DNA of 31,746 bases from CAYXDO01 sp964463485 (GCA_964463485.1 CAYXDO010000135.1:1-31746), one strand, 5' to 3'. Positions 6,611 through 15,806 are shown, numbered from the stretch's first letter. Numbers and translations: made by a program. Notes: generated by a model not told the origin, from the sequence alone.

Positions 6611-9067
6611 TCAGCCCTCCTCCGGACCGTCGGGGCCCATCGAGGTGACGATCACTTCGCGCTCCCCCTTGGGGCCCACCGCAGGGCCGACGATCCCGTC
6701 CTTCTCCATCATCTCGATCATTCGAGCTGCGCGGTTATACCCCACTCGGAGGCGGCGTTGGATCGCGGAGATCGAAGCTTTGCGTGTCTCGGTCACGATT
6801 TGCACGGCGCGGTCGTACATCTCGTCCCGCTCCGCGTCGTCGATCTCGTCGAGGTCGTCGTCGTCCCTGGCCCTGAGGATCGTCTCGTCGTAAACAGGCT
6901 TGGCCTGGCTACGCCAGAAGTCGGCCACACGCTCGACTTCCTTCTCCGACACGAACGCGCCGTGGATGCGCACGGGGTTCGGGGACGTGTTCCCGAGCCA
7001 AAGCATGTCGCCCATGCCGAGCAGGTTCTCTGCGCCAGGCTGGTTGATGACCGTCTGACTATCGTGGCGCGAGGCCACCTGGAACGAGATCCTCGAGGGA
7101 AAATTGTTCTTGATCACTCCGGTGATGACATCGGTGGACGGACGCTGCGTCGCGAGCAGCACGTGGATGCCGGCGGCGCGCGCTTTTTGTGCAAGGCGCT
7201 GTACGGAGCTCTCGATGTCGCGAGGCGCCACGCACATCAGATCGGCGAACTCGTCGATCAACACCACGATGTACGGCAGCGGCTTCAGCGGCGGAGTCGT
7301 AGGCGGAGTGCTCGTCTCGTCTTCGCTTCGATTCCGCTCCGCGACTTCGACCTTCTTGTTGAAGCCTTCGATGTTGCGAACTTTGTGCTCGGAGAGGAGT
7401 CGATAACGTCGCTCCATCTCGTCGACCGCCCACGCGAGCGCTTGTGCTGCTTTCTTCGCGTCTGTCACTACGGGGAGTAAGAGATGCGGGATGTCTTCGT
7501 ACAGCGAGAGCTCCAGCATCTTCGGGTCGACCATGATGAACTTCACCTGCTCGGGCGTGGCCTTGTACAGGATCGAAAGGATCATCGTGTTGACGCTGAC
7601 CGACTTGCCGGACCCCGTAGTGCCGGCGACCAACAGGTGCGGCATCTTCTGAAGGTCTCGGACCTGCGTCTCCCCTTCGGTGTCCTTGCCGAGCGCGAGG
7701 CTGAGCAGCGAGGCCGCGTTGTTGAAGCGATCGTGAGCGACGATCTCCTTGAGGTACACGGTCGCTCTGCGTTTGTTCGGGAGCTCGATGCCGACGACAC
7801 CTTTGCCGGGGATCGGCGCGATGATCCGCACGCGCTCTGCTTCCATCGACATCGCGATGTCGTCGGTGAGCGCGGCGATCTTGGAGACCTTCACGCCGGG
7901 GGCCGGCAGGTACTCGTAGGTCGTGACGACCGGTCCAGGTCGAATCGCGGTGACCTTGCCTTCGACGCCGTACGTGAGGAGCTTCGTCTCGAGCCTGAGC
8001 GCGTTGTCTCGCAGCGCGATCTCGTCGAGCGGGATCTCTTCGGGAGCGTCGTAGTCGAGCAGGCGCAGGGGCGGGAGCTGATACTCCTTCTTCACCTCCA
8101 CCGGGCGTTCGACGGAGCCTTCGAGCAAGGATCGATCGGGTCCGTCGGGGCGAAGCTCGATGATCTCCGGGCCGAATTTCTGGGTCTCACGCGAGCTCGT
8201 CTCGTCGCGAGTGTCTCCTTCCGTCTCCGGGAGCAGGAACTCGGGCGCCTTTGGAGGCGCGGAGATGCGGAGGTCCTCGACTTCGGATGTAGTCTCCGTA
8301 GTGGGAGCAAGCAGCGCGACGGGTGCGGCTGGACCATCGGTCTCCGAGGGGTCGGCGGTCTTTTTCTTCTTCGCGCGCGGCTTCTTGTTCGCGTCGAGCG
8401 GTGGCAAGGGGATCGACGTGTCCGGTTCGAGCGCCTCCTCGAGCCCCGTGCGTCGATGGTCGAGGAGGGCCCAGAAGCGCGCGCGCCCTTGCGACGCAGC
8501 GTTTTGCGTGTCTCTGAGGACATCGAAGAGGGAGATGTCCGTGACCGCCAACAGGCCTATCAAGATCACGCCGACGGAGAGCAGCGAAGCTCCGGCCGGG
8601 CCGACGAAGGACGAGGCATTCTCGGCCAGGAACGCTCCGAGCTCGCCGCCCGCCCGATGCCCGAGCAAACGCGTGGAGCTCGAGAGCAGCTCGGCCAGGA
8701 CCAGCGTCGAGACTGCGATCGAGGACAACGCCAGGCCATGGGTCGCGCGCGGCTTTTGCGAACGTCCTACCAAGCCGGTGCCGAGCGCGAAGAGCGACGC
8801 GAGTGTGTAGACGTATCCGGGCAGACCGAACGCCATCAGGAGGAGCTGCGCGAGCCCGTGTCCTACGGGCCCAACGAGTCGCCGGCTGGCCGTGGCATCG
8901 CCTGGATCGTACGAGATCAACGCCAGCGCGAGCCCGAAGCCGACCAAGACGACGAGGATACCGGCGGCCTCGACTTTTCGATGGTTGCCCCCGAGGTCTT
9001 CGGTTTCCTCCGACGCGTCGGCGTCGTGCTCTGGCTCGTGGGTGGGCTGAAGTAGTTTGCGCGCCAT
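6611..9067 (-). CDS. ftsK: DNA translocase FtsK/SpoIIIE
   Basis: This 818-residue protein moves DNA through the closing division septum and helps resolve chromosome dimers at the inner membrane. The N-terminus carries about four membrane segments (roughly residues 34-52, 71-100, 110-133 and 160-178). A charged, Pro-rich linker runs from about 200 to 330. The RecA-like motor has a Walker A 'GTTGSGKS' near residue 481 and a Walker B 'IVVLIDEFADLM' near 603, plus the 'ATQRPSTDVITG' motif. The C-terminal gamma winged helix (about 750-818, 'RVGYNRAARMIEMMEKDGI') would read the polar KOPS sequences that orient movement. Length and domain order are standard for compact FtsK. The ATG at 9065-9067 begins 'MARKLL'. 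It shares a 172-bp divergent promoter region with the LolA-like gene, and the WYL regulator follows directly. Confidence 0.97.
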   Translation of the reverse strand: MARKLLQPTHEPEHDADASEETEDLGGNHRKVEAAGILVVLVGFGLALALISYDPGDATASRRLVGPVGHGLAQLLLMAFGLPGYVYTLASLFALGTGLVGRSQKPRATHGLALSSIAVSTLVLAELLSSSTRLLGHRAGGELGAFLAENASSFVGPAGASLLSVGVILIGLLAVTDISLFDVLRDTQNAASQGRARFWALLDHRRTGLEEALEPDTSIPLPPLDANKKPRAKKKKTADPSETDGPAAPVALLAPTTETTSEVEDLRISAPPKAPEFLLPETEGDTRDETSSRETQKFGPEIIELRPDGPDRSLLEGSVERPVEVKKEYQLPPLRLLDYDAPEEIPLDEIALRDNALRLETKLLTYGVEGKVTAIRPGPVVTTYEYLPAPGVKVSKIAALTDDIAMSMEAERVRIIAPIPGKGVVGIELPNKRRATVYLKEIVAHDRFNNAASLLSLALGKDTEGETQVRDLQKMPHLLVAGTTGSGKSVSVNTMILSILYKATPEQVKFIMVDPKMLELSLYEDIPHLLLPVVTDAKKAAQALAWAVDEMERRYRLLSEHKVRNIEGFNKKVEVAERNRSEDETSTPPTTPPLKPLPYIVVLIDEFADLMCVAPRDIESSVQRLAQKARAAGIHVLLATQRPSTDVITGVIKNNFPSRISFQVASRHDSQTVINQPGAENLLGMGDMLWLGNTSPNPVRIHGAFVSEKEVERVADFWRSQAKPVYDETILRARDDDDLDEIDDAERDEMYDRAVQIVTETRKASISAIQRRLRVGYNRAARMIEMMEKDGIVGPAVGPKGEREVIVTSMGPDGPEEG

Positions 9068-9072
9068 GGCCT

Positions 9073-9087
9073 ACAGTGTGGGACTGT
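9073..9087. promoter_or_regulatory. Inverted repeat immediately upstream of ftsK
   Basis: ACAGT-N5-ACTGT is a perfect 5-bp inverted repeat 5 bp from the ftsK start codon. It could be a regulator's operator over the 5' end of the transcript, but a match this short may be chance. It does not match the E. coli LexA spacing. Confidence 0.25.
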
Positions 9088-9239
9088 GGTGCACAGCATG
9101 AGAGCGCCCGCCAGGACCGTCAAAAAAGCGGGCGTGTGCTCTCCGACAACCGCGAATGACCTCGACGGAGGGGTCGAGTTGCGTTCATCGTTCGGGCTCG
9201 CCGGAATCGACCGGGCCTCTCGAACGTCGAAAGCTCGTC

Positions 9240-9956
9240 ATGAACTCGCTCATCATGCTGTGTGCCGTCTTGTTCACCTCACCTCCGGCGCTGCCTGTCG
9301 CCAGCGCGCCTCAGCCCGAACGTCCGAAGCCAGAGGTCAAAGGAGCTGCCAAAGCGCAGCTCGCGCCCTCCCCGGAGCGAGCGGTGCTGGACCGCATCCA
9401 GAAGTTTTACGAGAAGACCAAGGACTTCCGCGCCGACTTCGTCCAGCGCTACACGCGCGTGGCGCTGTCGCGAACGGACGAGTCCAAAGGCAAAGTCGCC
9501 CTGAAGAAGCCCGGCATGATGCGCTGGGACTATTCGACCCCCGTCGAGAAGCACTTCATCACCGACGGACAGACGCTCTTCGTCTACGAGCCTGAGGAGG
9601 AGCAGGTGGTCGTGGACAAAAATTTCAAGGTGTCCGCGATGAGCTCCTCGCTCGCCTTCCTGTTCGGTCAAGGCAAGTTGGAGGACAGCTTCAACGCCAA
9701 GCTCATCGAGGGGGCGAGCCTCGGCGTGAAGCCGGGATTCGACGTCGTCGAGCTCGCACCGAAGCGGGACGCGACCTACGCGAAGCTCGTGCTCGTCACC
9801 GACCCCAAGACGGGGCAGGTCGTGGAGTCGATCCTCTTCGAAACCGTCGGCAACCTGAACCGCTTCGAGTTTGTCGGCACCAAGGTCAACGTCGGCATTC
9901 CGGACGCAGAATTCTCGTTCGTACCGCCCGCCGGAGTCGAGGTCGTGAACCAGTAG
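9240..9956 (+). CDS. lolA: LolA-like outer-membrane lipoprotein carrier
   Basis: The 238-residue product has an N-terminal signal peptide ('MNSLIMLCAVLFTSPPALPV') and a mature LolA-like half-barrel. The family pattern is visible in 'ILDRIQKFYEKTKDFRADFVQ'-like helix residues at about 45-64, then 'GKVALKKPGMMRWDYSTP' and 'FITDGQTLFVYEPEEEQV'. LolA shuttles lipoproteins through the periplasm from the LolCDE exporter to the outer membrane. The frame is open further upstream to 9156, but the ATG at 9240 places the signal peptide at the N-terminus, so I prefer it. No strong Shine-Dalgarno is visible. Several lipoprotein-type genes in the window are likely clients. An aldehyde dehydrogenase starts 44 bp downstream on the same strand. 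A divergent LolA paralogue rather than the main LolA cannot be excluded. Confidence 0.85.
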   Translation: MNSLIMLCAVLFTSPPALPVASAPQPERPKPEVKGAAKAQLAPSPERAVLDRIQKFYEKTKDFRADFVQRYTRVALSRTDESKGKVALKKPGMMRWDYSTPVEKHFITDGQTLFVYEPEEEQVVVDKNFKVSAMSSSLAFLFGQGKLEDSFNAKLIEGASLGVKPGFDVVELAPKRDATYAKLVLVTDPKTGQVVESILFETVGNLNRFEFVGTKVNVGIPDAEFSFVPPAGVEVVNQ

Positions 9957-10000
9957 CGACCGACGTTGACGTCCAGCAAACCCCTGCGATTCGATGCGCT

Positions 10001-11569
10001 ATGGACGTCGCGACCAACACGACTTCGGCGCCTAAGCCCGAGGCGAAAAAGAACACCTTCGAGGTTCGCAATCCCGCTACCGGAGAAGTGATTCGGGAGC
10101 TTCCGATCCATGGATCCGCCGAGGTCGCCGAGCGAATGGCTCGCGTGCGGCAGGCGGCCAAGAAGTGGGCGCAGGTCCCGATCGCAGAGCGTTGTCGTCG
10201 CGTGCTCGTCGCGCGCGACGTCGTGGCCCGGCGTATGGACGATCTCGCCAAGACGATCGTCGAGGAGAGCGGCAAGGTCGCCATCGAGGCGCTCACCATG
10301 GATCTCGGTCCGACGTTGCTCGTGATGAGCTACTTCGGAAAGCACGGCGCGAAGATCTTGGCCGACGAGCCGATCCACCTCGCCGTCGCCAAACACAGAA
10401 AGAGCTACGTCGCCTACCGCCCCAAGGGTGTGATCGCGGCGATCACGCCGTGGAACTTCCCGTTTTTCATGCCCGGCTCGGACGTCGCGATGTCGTTCGT
10501 CGCCGGAAACGGCGTCGTGCTCAAACCGTCGGAGATCACGCCGCTGTCGGCGCTCGCGCTGAAGGACTGTTACGACGAGGCGGGGCTCGATCCCGAGCTC
10601 TTTCAGGTCGTGACGGGAGCCGGCGCAACGGGGGCCGCGCTGATCGAGGCTGGGCCCGATCACGTCGTGTTCACGGGGTCGGTCTCCATCGGAAGGAAGA
10701 TCGCCGTGGCCTGCGCCGAGCGCCTCCTTCCGTGCACGCTCGAGCTCGGCGGAAAGGCGCCCGCGATCGTCCTCGACGACGCGAACCTCGACCGCACCGC
10801 GAACGCGCTGGTCTGGGGCGGCTTCTCCAACGCCGGACAGGTCTGCGCCAGCGTGGAGCGCGTGTATGCCGTGCCCGCGGTCTACGATCGGCTGCTCGAG
10901 AAGGTGGTCGAGCGCACCAAGGCGATTCGCGTGGGTGACCCGCGCTCGGACAACTCGGATCTCGGGTCGATGACCTTTCCGCGCCAGCGAGAGAACGTCG
11001 TGCGCCTCGTCGAAGAAGCTCGGCATCGAGGCGCTCGCGTGTTGACGGGAGGCGCTCTGCCAGAAGGACCCGGGCTCTTTTATCCGCCGACCGTGATCGC
11101 CGACTGCACCCACGACATGGCGATCATGACCAGCGAGATCTTCGGTCCGGCGATCCCGTTCATGCGCGTCTCGGACGAGCACGATGCCGTGCGGCTTGCG
11201 AACGATTCGAGCCTCGGGCTCGGCGCCTACGTCTTCACCGAGGACGAGGCGCGCGGGCGCCGTGTCGCTGAAGCGATCGAAGTCGGCTCGGTCATGATCA
11301 ACGACGTCGTGGCGCACGCCGGCATGCCCGAGATGCCGTGGGGCGGGATCAAACAGTCGGGTCTCGGCGTCGTGCGCAGCGACCGCGGCCTCAAGGAGCT
11401 TTGCCAGCAGCGACATGTGAACTATGGGCGTGTTCCGACCGGGTGGATGTCTGGAGACCCGTGGTGGTATCCGTACTCTCCCAAGCTTCGGGATGGGCTG
11501 AAACGTGCGTTCGTGGCGCTCTTCGGCGACAGCATGGGAAGCCGCGTCATTCAGAAGCTGATCGGTTGA
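10001..11569 (+). CDS. NAD(P)-dependent aldehyde dehydrogenase
   Basis: This 522-residue enzyme oxidises an aldehyde to a carboxylic acid in the cytoplasm. Visible motifs are 'ITPWNFPFFMPG' with the cofactor-site Asn/Trp region near residue 150, 'VVLKPSE', 'FTGSVSIGRKIA', the general-base loop 'LELGGK' with Glu248, the catalytic 'NAGQVCAS' with Cys282, and 'EIFGPAIPF' near 380. The C-terminal tail from about residue 480 ('MSGDPWWYPYSPKLRDG' and after) extends beyond a minimal ALDH and is typical of a subgroup that includes succinate-semialdehyde- and coniferyl-aldehyde-like enzymes. The substrate cannot be read from sequence. The ATG at 10001 gives a normal length. It follows the LolA-like gene closely and may be co-transcribed, without an obvious functional link. 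Confidence 0.95.
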   Translation: MDVATNTTSAPKPEAKKNTFEVRNPATGEVIRELPIHGSAEVAERMARVRQAAKKWAQVPIAERCRRVLVARDVVARRMDDLAKTIVEESGKVAIEALTMDLGPTLLVMSYFGKHGAKILADEPIHLAVAKHRKSYVAYRPKGVIAAITPWNFPFFMPGSDVAMSFVAGNGVVLKPSEITPLSALALKDCYDEAGLDPELFQVVTGAGATGAALIEAGPDHVVFTGSVSIGRKIAVACAERLLPCTLELGGKAPAIVLDDANLDRTANALVWGGFSNAGQVCASVERVYAVPAVYDRLLEKVVERTKAIRVGDPRSDNSDLGSMTFPRQRENVVRLVEEARHRGARVLTGGALPEGPGLFYPPTVIADCTHDMAIMTSEIFGPAIPFMRVSDEHDAVRLANDSSLGLGAYVFTEDEARGRRVAEAIEVGSVMINDVVAHAGMPEMPWGGIKQSGLGVVRSDRGLKELCQQRHVNYGRVPTGWMSGDPWWYPYSPKLRDGLKRAFVALFGDSMGSRVIQKLIG

Positions 11570-11612
11570 GCCGGCGGAGTCGCCTGCTCGGTATTCGAGT
11601 TGGGCCCCGCGA

Positions 11613-13280
11613 ATGTCACCCGTGAGCTCGAAGATCTTTCATCTCATTGCGCTCATTGCGCTCATTGCGCTCGTTTGTTCGGCGTGCGGTTCCGACGAGC
11701 TCTACGCTTCGAAGGCAGGTCGGGAGCCCAACGAGCACCCGCCGCCGCAGACCGTCGAGACTCGCATCAGAGAAGGCTTCGACAGCCATGTCCTCGTCGA
11801 ATCGAGCTCCGTCGCGATCATCGACACCAACCGCGGCATCGTGACGCTTCCCGTGCGCGACCTGCCGAGCCTGTCGGACGGCCTCGATCAGACGATCGCC
11901 GAAGTCGTCGAGACGAGCGGCATCTTGAAGGGCACGACGATCTCGGTGTCCGAGGGCGGCGCGATCGTTGCGCCGGACTCCATCGAGCTTCGGGCGTCTG
12001 ACGCGATCGTGGTCGCCGGCCGCATCTTGGGGGGACCTGGCGGCGTCACGCTCGTCGCGGGTCGGCGGGTCGAGGTTCGCGGCAGCATCGAGAGTGAGGG
12101 TCCCATTCGCATCAGGCTCGCGAGCCGCGACGGACGCGTGATCGTGAGCGGCAAGCTCGCGACGATCGGAATGGAGGAGGGCGACACCGCCCACGTGTCG
12201 GTGCTCGGACGAGGCGAGGTCGAGATCACCGGGCAGCTGTCGACGGGCGCCGCGGTTTCGGGGAGCTCCGGGGAGATCAACGTCTACGCCTACGGGGACA
12301 CGAAGCTGCTCGGCGCGGTGCTCGAGACCGGAGACGCTTCGCTCTTCGCCGGACCGACTCGACTTTCTTCGGAGCGACGGATCGAGCTCGATTCATCGAC
12401 CTACGTGCTCGGCGGATCGAGCGGCGCGAGCGAGGGATCTGGAGGCTTGATCTCGTTGCGGGCCGAGTCGGTGGACGTGAAGGACTCCGTCGTGAAGGGC
12501 GGGAGCGCCCATCGGGCCACCGGCGGCGCGCTCGAGATCATCGCCGCGGAGCTTTCGAACGCTGGAGTGCTGACGGCGGGGGAGGGCGCGATCGGAGGTT
12601 CGGTCGTCGTTTCCGTCCGTACCGCGAGCGTCTCCGGTGTCATTCGTGGCGGGCACGGACAGAAGCGCGGAGGTCGCGTCGACTTCATGAGCGCGGGTGA
12701 GCTGCGGGTCGGCGGCGTGATCGAAGGCGGCGGGGCGGACTGCGGACCCGGCGGACCCGTGTTTGTTTCCGTGGCTGGTAGGTTCGTCGCGAGCGCGAGC
12801 GCAAAGGTGACAGGCGGTTCGGCGGGTCCGCCGGACGGGCGCAGCTGTGTCGACGGACCCGCGCCAGGTGGCGCCGTCGAGCTCGTGGCTCAAGTCATCG
12901 ACGGAGCCGATTTCGCCGAGGGGGGCGCTGGGTCGCCTGCGGGTCGGGCCCATCTCGCGGAGGACGCCGAGCTCATGTCCGCGCCGCCTGAAATCCACCA
13001 GCGCACGTTGGGCTGGGTCGTCTCCCGAGTGTTCGAACGCTCCAGGATCGGATCGATCCCGCAGCTGGTGTCGCTCGTCGCCGACACACCTCAGGGGACG
13101 CTCGTGAAGATTCAACTCTCCGACGCTGACCAGGAGGCCTGGCACGACGTCTCCTCGTCCGAGCCCACGCTCCTCGCCCCGCTCGCGCTTTCCTCGCGCT
13201 TCCGCTATCGCGTGTGGCTCAAGGGCCTCGCGCTCGACGCGCCCACCGTCGACGACTTCGAGATCGACCTCGACCCATAG
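11613..13280 (+). CDS. Gly/Val-rich repetitive lipoprotein, probably beta-helical
   Basis: The 555-residue protein starts with a hydrophobic signal 'HLIALIALIALVCSACGS' that resembles a lipoprotein signal, although the position three before the Cys is itself Cys. From about residue 100 to 450 short segments repeat a pattern of hydrophobic strands and Gly turns ('VEVRGSIESEGPIRIRLAS', 'GGVIEGGGADCGPGGPVF'), as in parallel beta-helix proteins of the adhesin/pectate-lyase type. No catalytic motif is recognised. The C-terminal 100 residues ('TLGWVVSRVFERSRIGSI' onward) look like a separate beta-sandwich. It is probably anchored in the outer membrane and exposed. Start is ATG 11613, with GTG 11622 as an alternative. 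The h-region is encoded by a triplicated 9-bp repeat. Confidence 0.75.
   Translation: MSPVSSKIFHLIALIALIALVCSACGSDELYASKAGREPNEHPPPQTVETRIREGFDSHVLVESSSVAIIDTNRGIVTLPVRDLPSLSDGLDQTIAEVVETSGILKGTTISVSEGGAIVAPDSIELRASDAIVVAGRILGGPGGVTLVAGRRVEVRGSIESEGPIRIRLASRDGRVIVSGKLATIGMEEGDTAHVSVLGRGEVEITGQLSTGAAVSGSSGEINVYAYGDTKLLGAVLETGDASLFAGPTRLSSERRIELDSSTYVLGGSSGASEGSGGLISLRAESVDVKDSVVKGGSAHRATGGALEIIAAELSNAGVLTAGEGAIGGSVVVSVRTASVSGVIRGGHGQKRGGRVDFMSAGELRVGGVIEGGGADCGPGGPVFVSVAGRFVASASAKVTGGSAGPPDGRSCVDGPAPGGAVELVAQVIDGADFAEGGAGSPAGRAHLAEDAELMSAPPEIHQRTLGWVVSRVFERSRIGSIPQLVSLVADTPQGTLVKIQLSDADQEAWHDVSSSEPTLLAPLALSSRFRYRVWLKGLALDAPTVDDFEIDLDP
11646..11672 (+). repeat. Triplicated 9-bp in-frame repeat in a signal peptide
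   Basis: ATTGCGCTC occurs three times in tandem and encodes Ile-Ala-Leu three times within the hydrophobic core of the lipoprotein signal. Gain or loss of a unit would change signal length by three residues without shifting the frame. Confidence 0.9.
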
Positions 13281-13384
13281 CGCCAGCGCGCCCTGTGAAA
13301 CTCACCTAGCGCTACTCAGCCCCTTCGAGACATCGGGACATCCGTCGTTGTCACTCTCTCGGCGAAGCACTAGCTTCCGCCGCC

Positions 13385-14638
13385 ATGACGTTCGAGTTCC
13401 GTCTGCCCGACATCGGCGAAGGAGTCATCGAAGGCGAGATCGTGAAATGGCTCGTGAAGCCAGGCGATCCGGTCCGTGAAGATCAGCCGATGGTCGAGGT
13501 CATGACCGACAAAGCCACCGTCGTCATTCCTTCACCGAAGCAAGGTGTGATCTTGGAGACGCGAGGGTCGGAAGGCCAGATGGCCAAGGTCCACGAAGTC
13601 CTCGTCGTGATCGAAACGGGAGACCGCGACGCCAAGACCGTCGCGACGCCCGCGGCCAAACACGAAGACAAGACCGCTCCCATGCCTGTCGCAGAAGGAT
13701 CCCGCGTGCTGGCCGCGCCCGCTACGCGACGGCTCGCGCGCGAGCTCGGCGTCGACCTAGCCTCGGTCTCGGCGTCCGGACCCGGAGGTCGCGTCATGTC
13801 CGAGGACGTTCGCCGAGCCTCGGATCGTTCGACGCCAACGGAGTCGATGACACGTGCGCCCGCTCCGCCCGTCGCGATCCCAGCTGCAAGCGAAGCCCAA
13901 AAGGCGCCGAAGCCCTTCGCGCCCAAGGCGGCGACCGACGATCAAGTCGTCCCGGTCCGGGGCATGCGGCGCGCGATCTGGGACACCATGTCTCGGAGTA
14001 AGCTTCACGCTGCACATTTCACCTTCGTCGAAGAGTGCAACTGCCGGGCCCTCTCCGACCTGCGCAAGCGCCTGAACCAGTCGCTCGCGGAGGGCGAGGC
14101 GCAGCTCAGCTTCCTCCCGTTCATCATCAGAGCCGTCATCTCGGGGCTCCGTCGCTTCCCTGATTTGAACGCTCACGTCGACGAAGACTCCCAGACCTTC
14201 ATCCGCCGCTCCGCGATCCACATCGGCGTCGCCGTCGCGACCGACCGAGGGCTCATGGTGCCGGTCGTGCGTAACGCCGACGATCGAACGATCCCGGAGT
14301 TGGCCGCGGAGGTCGCGCGGCTCGCGGAAGCCGGCCGCTCGGGCAAGATCGCGCCGCAGGACCTCGGTGGGTCGACCTTCACGATCACGAGCCTCGGCAA
14401 GGACGGCGGGCTCTTCGCCACGCCGATCATCAACCACCCCGAGGTGGCGATCATGGGCGTGCATCGCATGGTTCAGCGACCCGTCGTCGAAGACGATCAA
14501 ATCGTCGTGCGGCCCATGATGAACCTCTCCGTCTCCTTCGATCATCGACTGATCGATGGGCACGTAGGGGCCGCGTTCGCGTATCACGTCATCGGAATTC
14601 TCGAGCACCCCGACCGACTGCTGCTCGAGATGAGGTGA
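13385..14638 (+). CDS. bkdB: Dihydrolipoamide acyltransferase E2, branched-chain 2-oxoacid dehydrogenase type
   Basis: The 417-residue core subunit carries an acyl group on a swinging lipoyl arm and hands it to coenzyme A. An N-terminal lipoyl domain (residues 1-78) has the modified Lys43 in 'VMTDKATV'. A Pro/Ala linker leads to the E3/E1-binding domain (about 101-137, 'ATRRLARELGVDLASVSA'). The catalytic domain (about 185-417) ends with 'SFDHRLIDGHVG', in which His387 and Asp391 are the catalytic pair. Domain order with a single lipoyl domain fits BkdB/BCKDH E2. In myxobacteria such complexes supply isobutyryl- and isovaleryl-CoA for branched fatty acids. The E1-alpha gene starts 3 bp later, so the two form an operon. 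The symbol is by analogy. Confidence 0.92.
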   Translation: MTFEFRLPDIGEGVIEGEIVKWLVKPGDPVREDQPMVEVMTDKATVVIPSPKQGVILETRGSEGQMAKVHEVLVVIETGDRDAKTVATPAAKHEDKTAPMPVAEGSRVLAAPATRRLARELGVDLASVSASGPGGRVMSEDVRRASDRSTPTESMTRAPAPPVAIPAASEAQKAPKPFAPKAATDDQVVPVRGMRRAIWDTMSRSKLHAAHFTFVEECNCRALSDLRKRLNQSLAEGEAQLSFLPFIIRAVISGLRRFPDLNAHVDEDSQTFIRRSAIHIGVAVATDRGLMVPVVRNADDRTIPELAAEVARLAEAGRSGKIAPQDLGGSTFTITSLGKDGGLFATPIINHPEVAIMGVHRMVQRPVVEDDQIVVRPMMNLSVSFDHRLIDGHVGAAFAYHVIGILEHPDRLLLEMR

Positions 14639-14641
14639 GCC

Positions 14642-15763
14642 ATGCCCAAGCGCGGCAAGGACAAGGGCGTGTCGACGGAGCCTCGTGCACCCGCAGAGCC
14701 TCCCAAGCTCCTTCGTGTGCTCGAGCCGGATGGCTCGGTGGTCGGCGTCGTCCCGGAGATCACGAGTGAGTCGATGCTGCACATGTACCGCTCGATGTTG
14801 CTCGTGCGTTTGCTCGACGAGCGCATGATGATCCTACAGCGCCAAGGGCGCGTGGGCTTCTACGGCGCGTGCACCGGCCAGGAGGCTCCACCGATCGGCA
14901 CGGTCGCGGGGCTCGAAGCGAGGGACTGGATCTTCCCGGCGCTGCGCGAGGGCGTCGCCATGCTGCACCGCGGCTATGACCTCGAGACGTATATCGCGCA
15001 GGTGTTCGGCAACTCGAAGGACGTGTTGAAGGGGCGGCAGATGCCGTCGCACTACGCCGATCGAAGTGTGAACGTCGTGTCGTGGGGGAGCTGCATCGGC
15101 ACGCAGCTCCCGCAAGCGGTCGGCGCGGCGTGGGCCGCCAAGCTCCGAAAAGACGACGTCGCCACCGTCGGCTTCATGGGGGACGGCGCGACTTCGGAGT
15201 CCGATTTTCACACCGCGATGGGCTTCGCTGCCGAGCACAAGCTCCCGACGATCCTGATCTGCCAGAACAACCACTGGTCCATCAGTATCCCCACCCGAGG
15301 CCAGACTCGCGCGCGCACGATCGCCGAGAAGGCCGTCGCCTACGCGATGCCTTTCGTCCGTGTCGACGGCAACGATGTGCTCGCCGCGTACTCTGCGGTG
15401 CGCGAGGCGCGCGAGCGCGCTCGACGCGGGGAGGGCGCGACCTTCATCGAGATGCTCACGTATCGCATCGGCGCTCACTCGAGCTCCGACGACCCGCGGG
15501 TGTACCGCGATGAGAACGAAGTCGTCGCGTGGAAGGCCAAGGACCCCATCGAGCGGTACCGGCGATTTTTGATTGCTCGGGGCATCTGGAGTGACGACGC
15601 GGAAGAGTCCCTCACCAAGTCCCTCGAAGCGACGATCATCGAAGCCGTGCGCTCGGCCGAGGCGCATCCCGCCCCGCCTCCGTCGACGCTCTTCGAAGAT
15701 CTCTACGGCAACCCGCCGCCCCACCTTCTGGCGCAAGCCCGCGAGCGCTTCGGAGCGACCTGA
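14642..15763 (+). CDS. bkdA1: 2-oxoacid dehydrogenase E1 component, alpha subunit
   Basis: The 373-residue subunit binds thiamine diphosphate and decarboxylates the 2-oxoacid. The TPP motif starts at 'GDGATSESDFHTAM' near residue 180 and ends with 'CQNNHWSIS'. Other family marks are 'YGACTGQEAPPIG', 'REGVAMLHRG', 'GKGRQMPSHYADR'-like residues near 130-140, and the phosphorylation-loop-like 'RIGAHSSSDDPRVYR' near 277. This is the alpha-type subunit and needs a beta subunit for activity, yet none follows; the next gene is an acyltransferase. AGGTGAG in the end of the E2 gene lies just upstream of the ATG. E2-E1-alpha order without E1-beta or E3 is unusual, so the partners must be elsewhere or upstream in another operon. 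The symbol is by analogy. Confidence 0.92.
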   Translation: MPKRGKDKGVSTEPRAPAEPPKLLRVLEPDGSVVGVVPEITSESMLHMYRSMLLVRLLDERMMILQRQGRVGFYGACTGQEAPPIGTVAGLEARDWIFPALREGVAMLHRGYDLETYIAQVFGNSKDVLKGRQMPSHYADRSVNVVSWGSCIGTQLPQAVGAAWAAKLRKDDVATVGFMGDGATSESDFHTAMGFAAEHKLPTILICQNNHWSISIPTRGQTRARTIAEKAVAYAMPFVRVDGNDVLAAYSAVREARERARRGEGATFIEMLTYRIGAHSSSDDPRVYRDENEVVAWKAKDPIERYRRFLIARGIWSDDAEESLTKSLEATIIEAVRSAEAHPAPPPSTLFEDLYGNPPPHLLAQARERFGAT

Positions 15764-15806
15764 GGAGGTCATCGACCCGTCGTATGATTCTCTTCGGACC
15801 TCGACC

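Noticed and set aside
7484..9055. 523-residue plus-strand frame opposite ftsK
   Set aside because: It has no motifs and an Arg/Asp/Glu-heavy composition typical of antisense frames; ftsK is unambiguous.
9073..9087. LexA (SOS) box at ftsK
   Set aside because: The spacing and sequence do not match known LexA boxes; it is reported only as an uncharacterised inverted repeat.
9776..11416. 546-residue minus-strand frame opposite the aldehyde dehydrogenase
   Set aside because: It is a shadow frame; the plus strand carries the full ALDH motif set.
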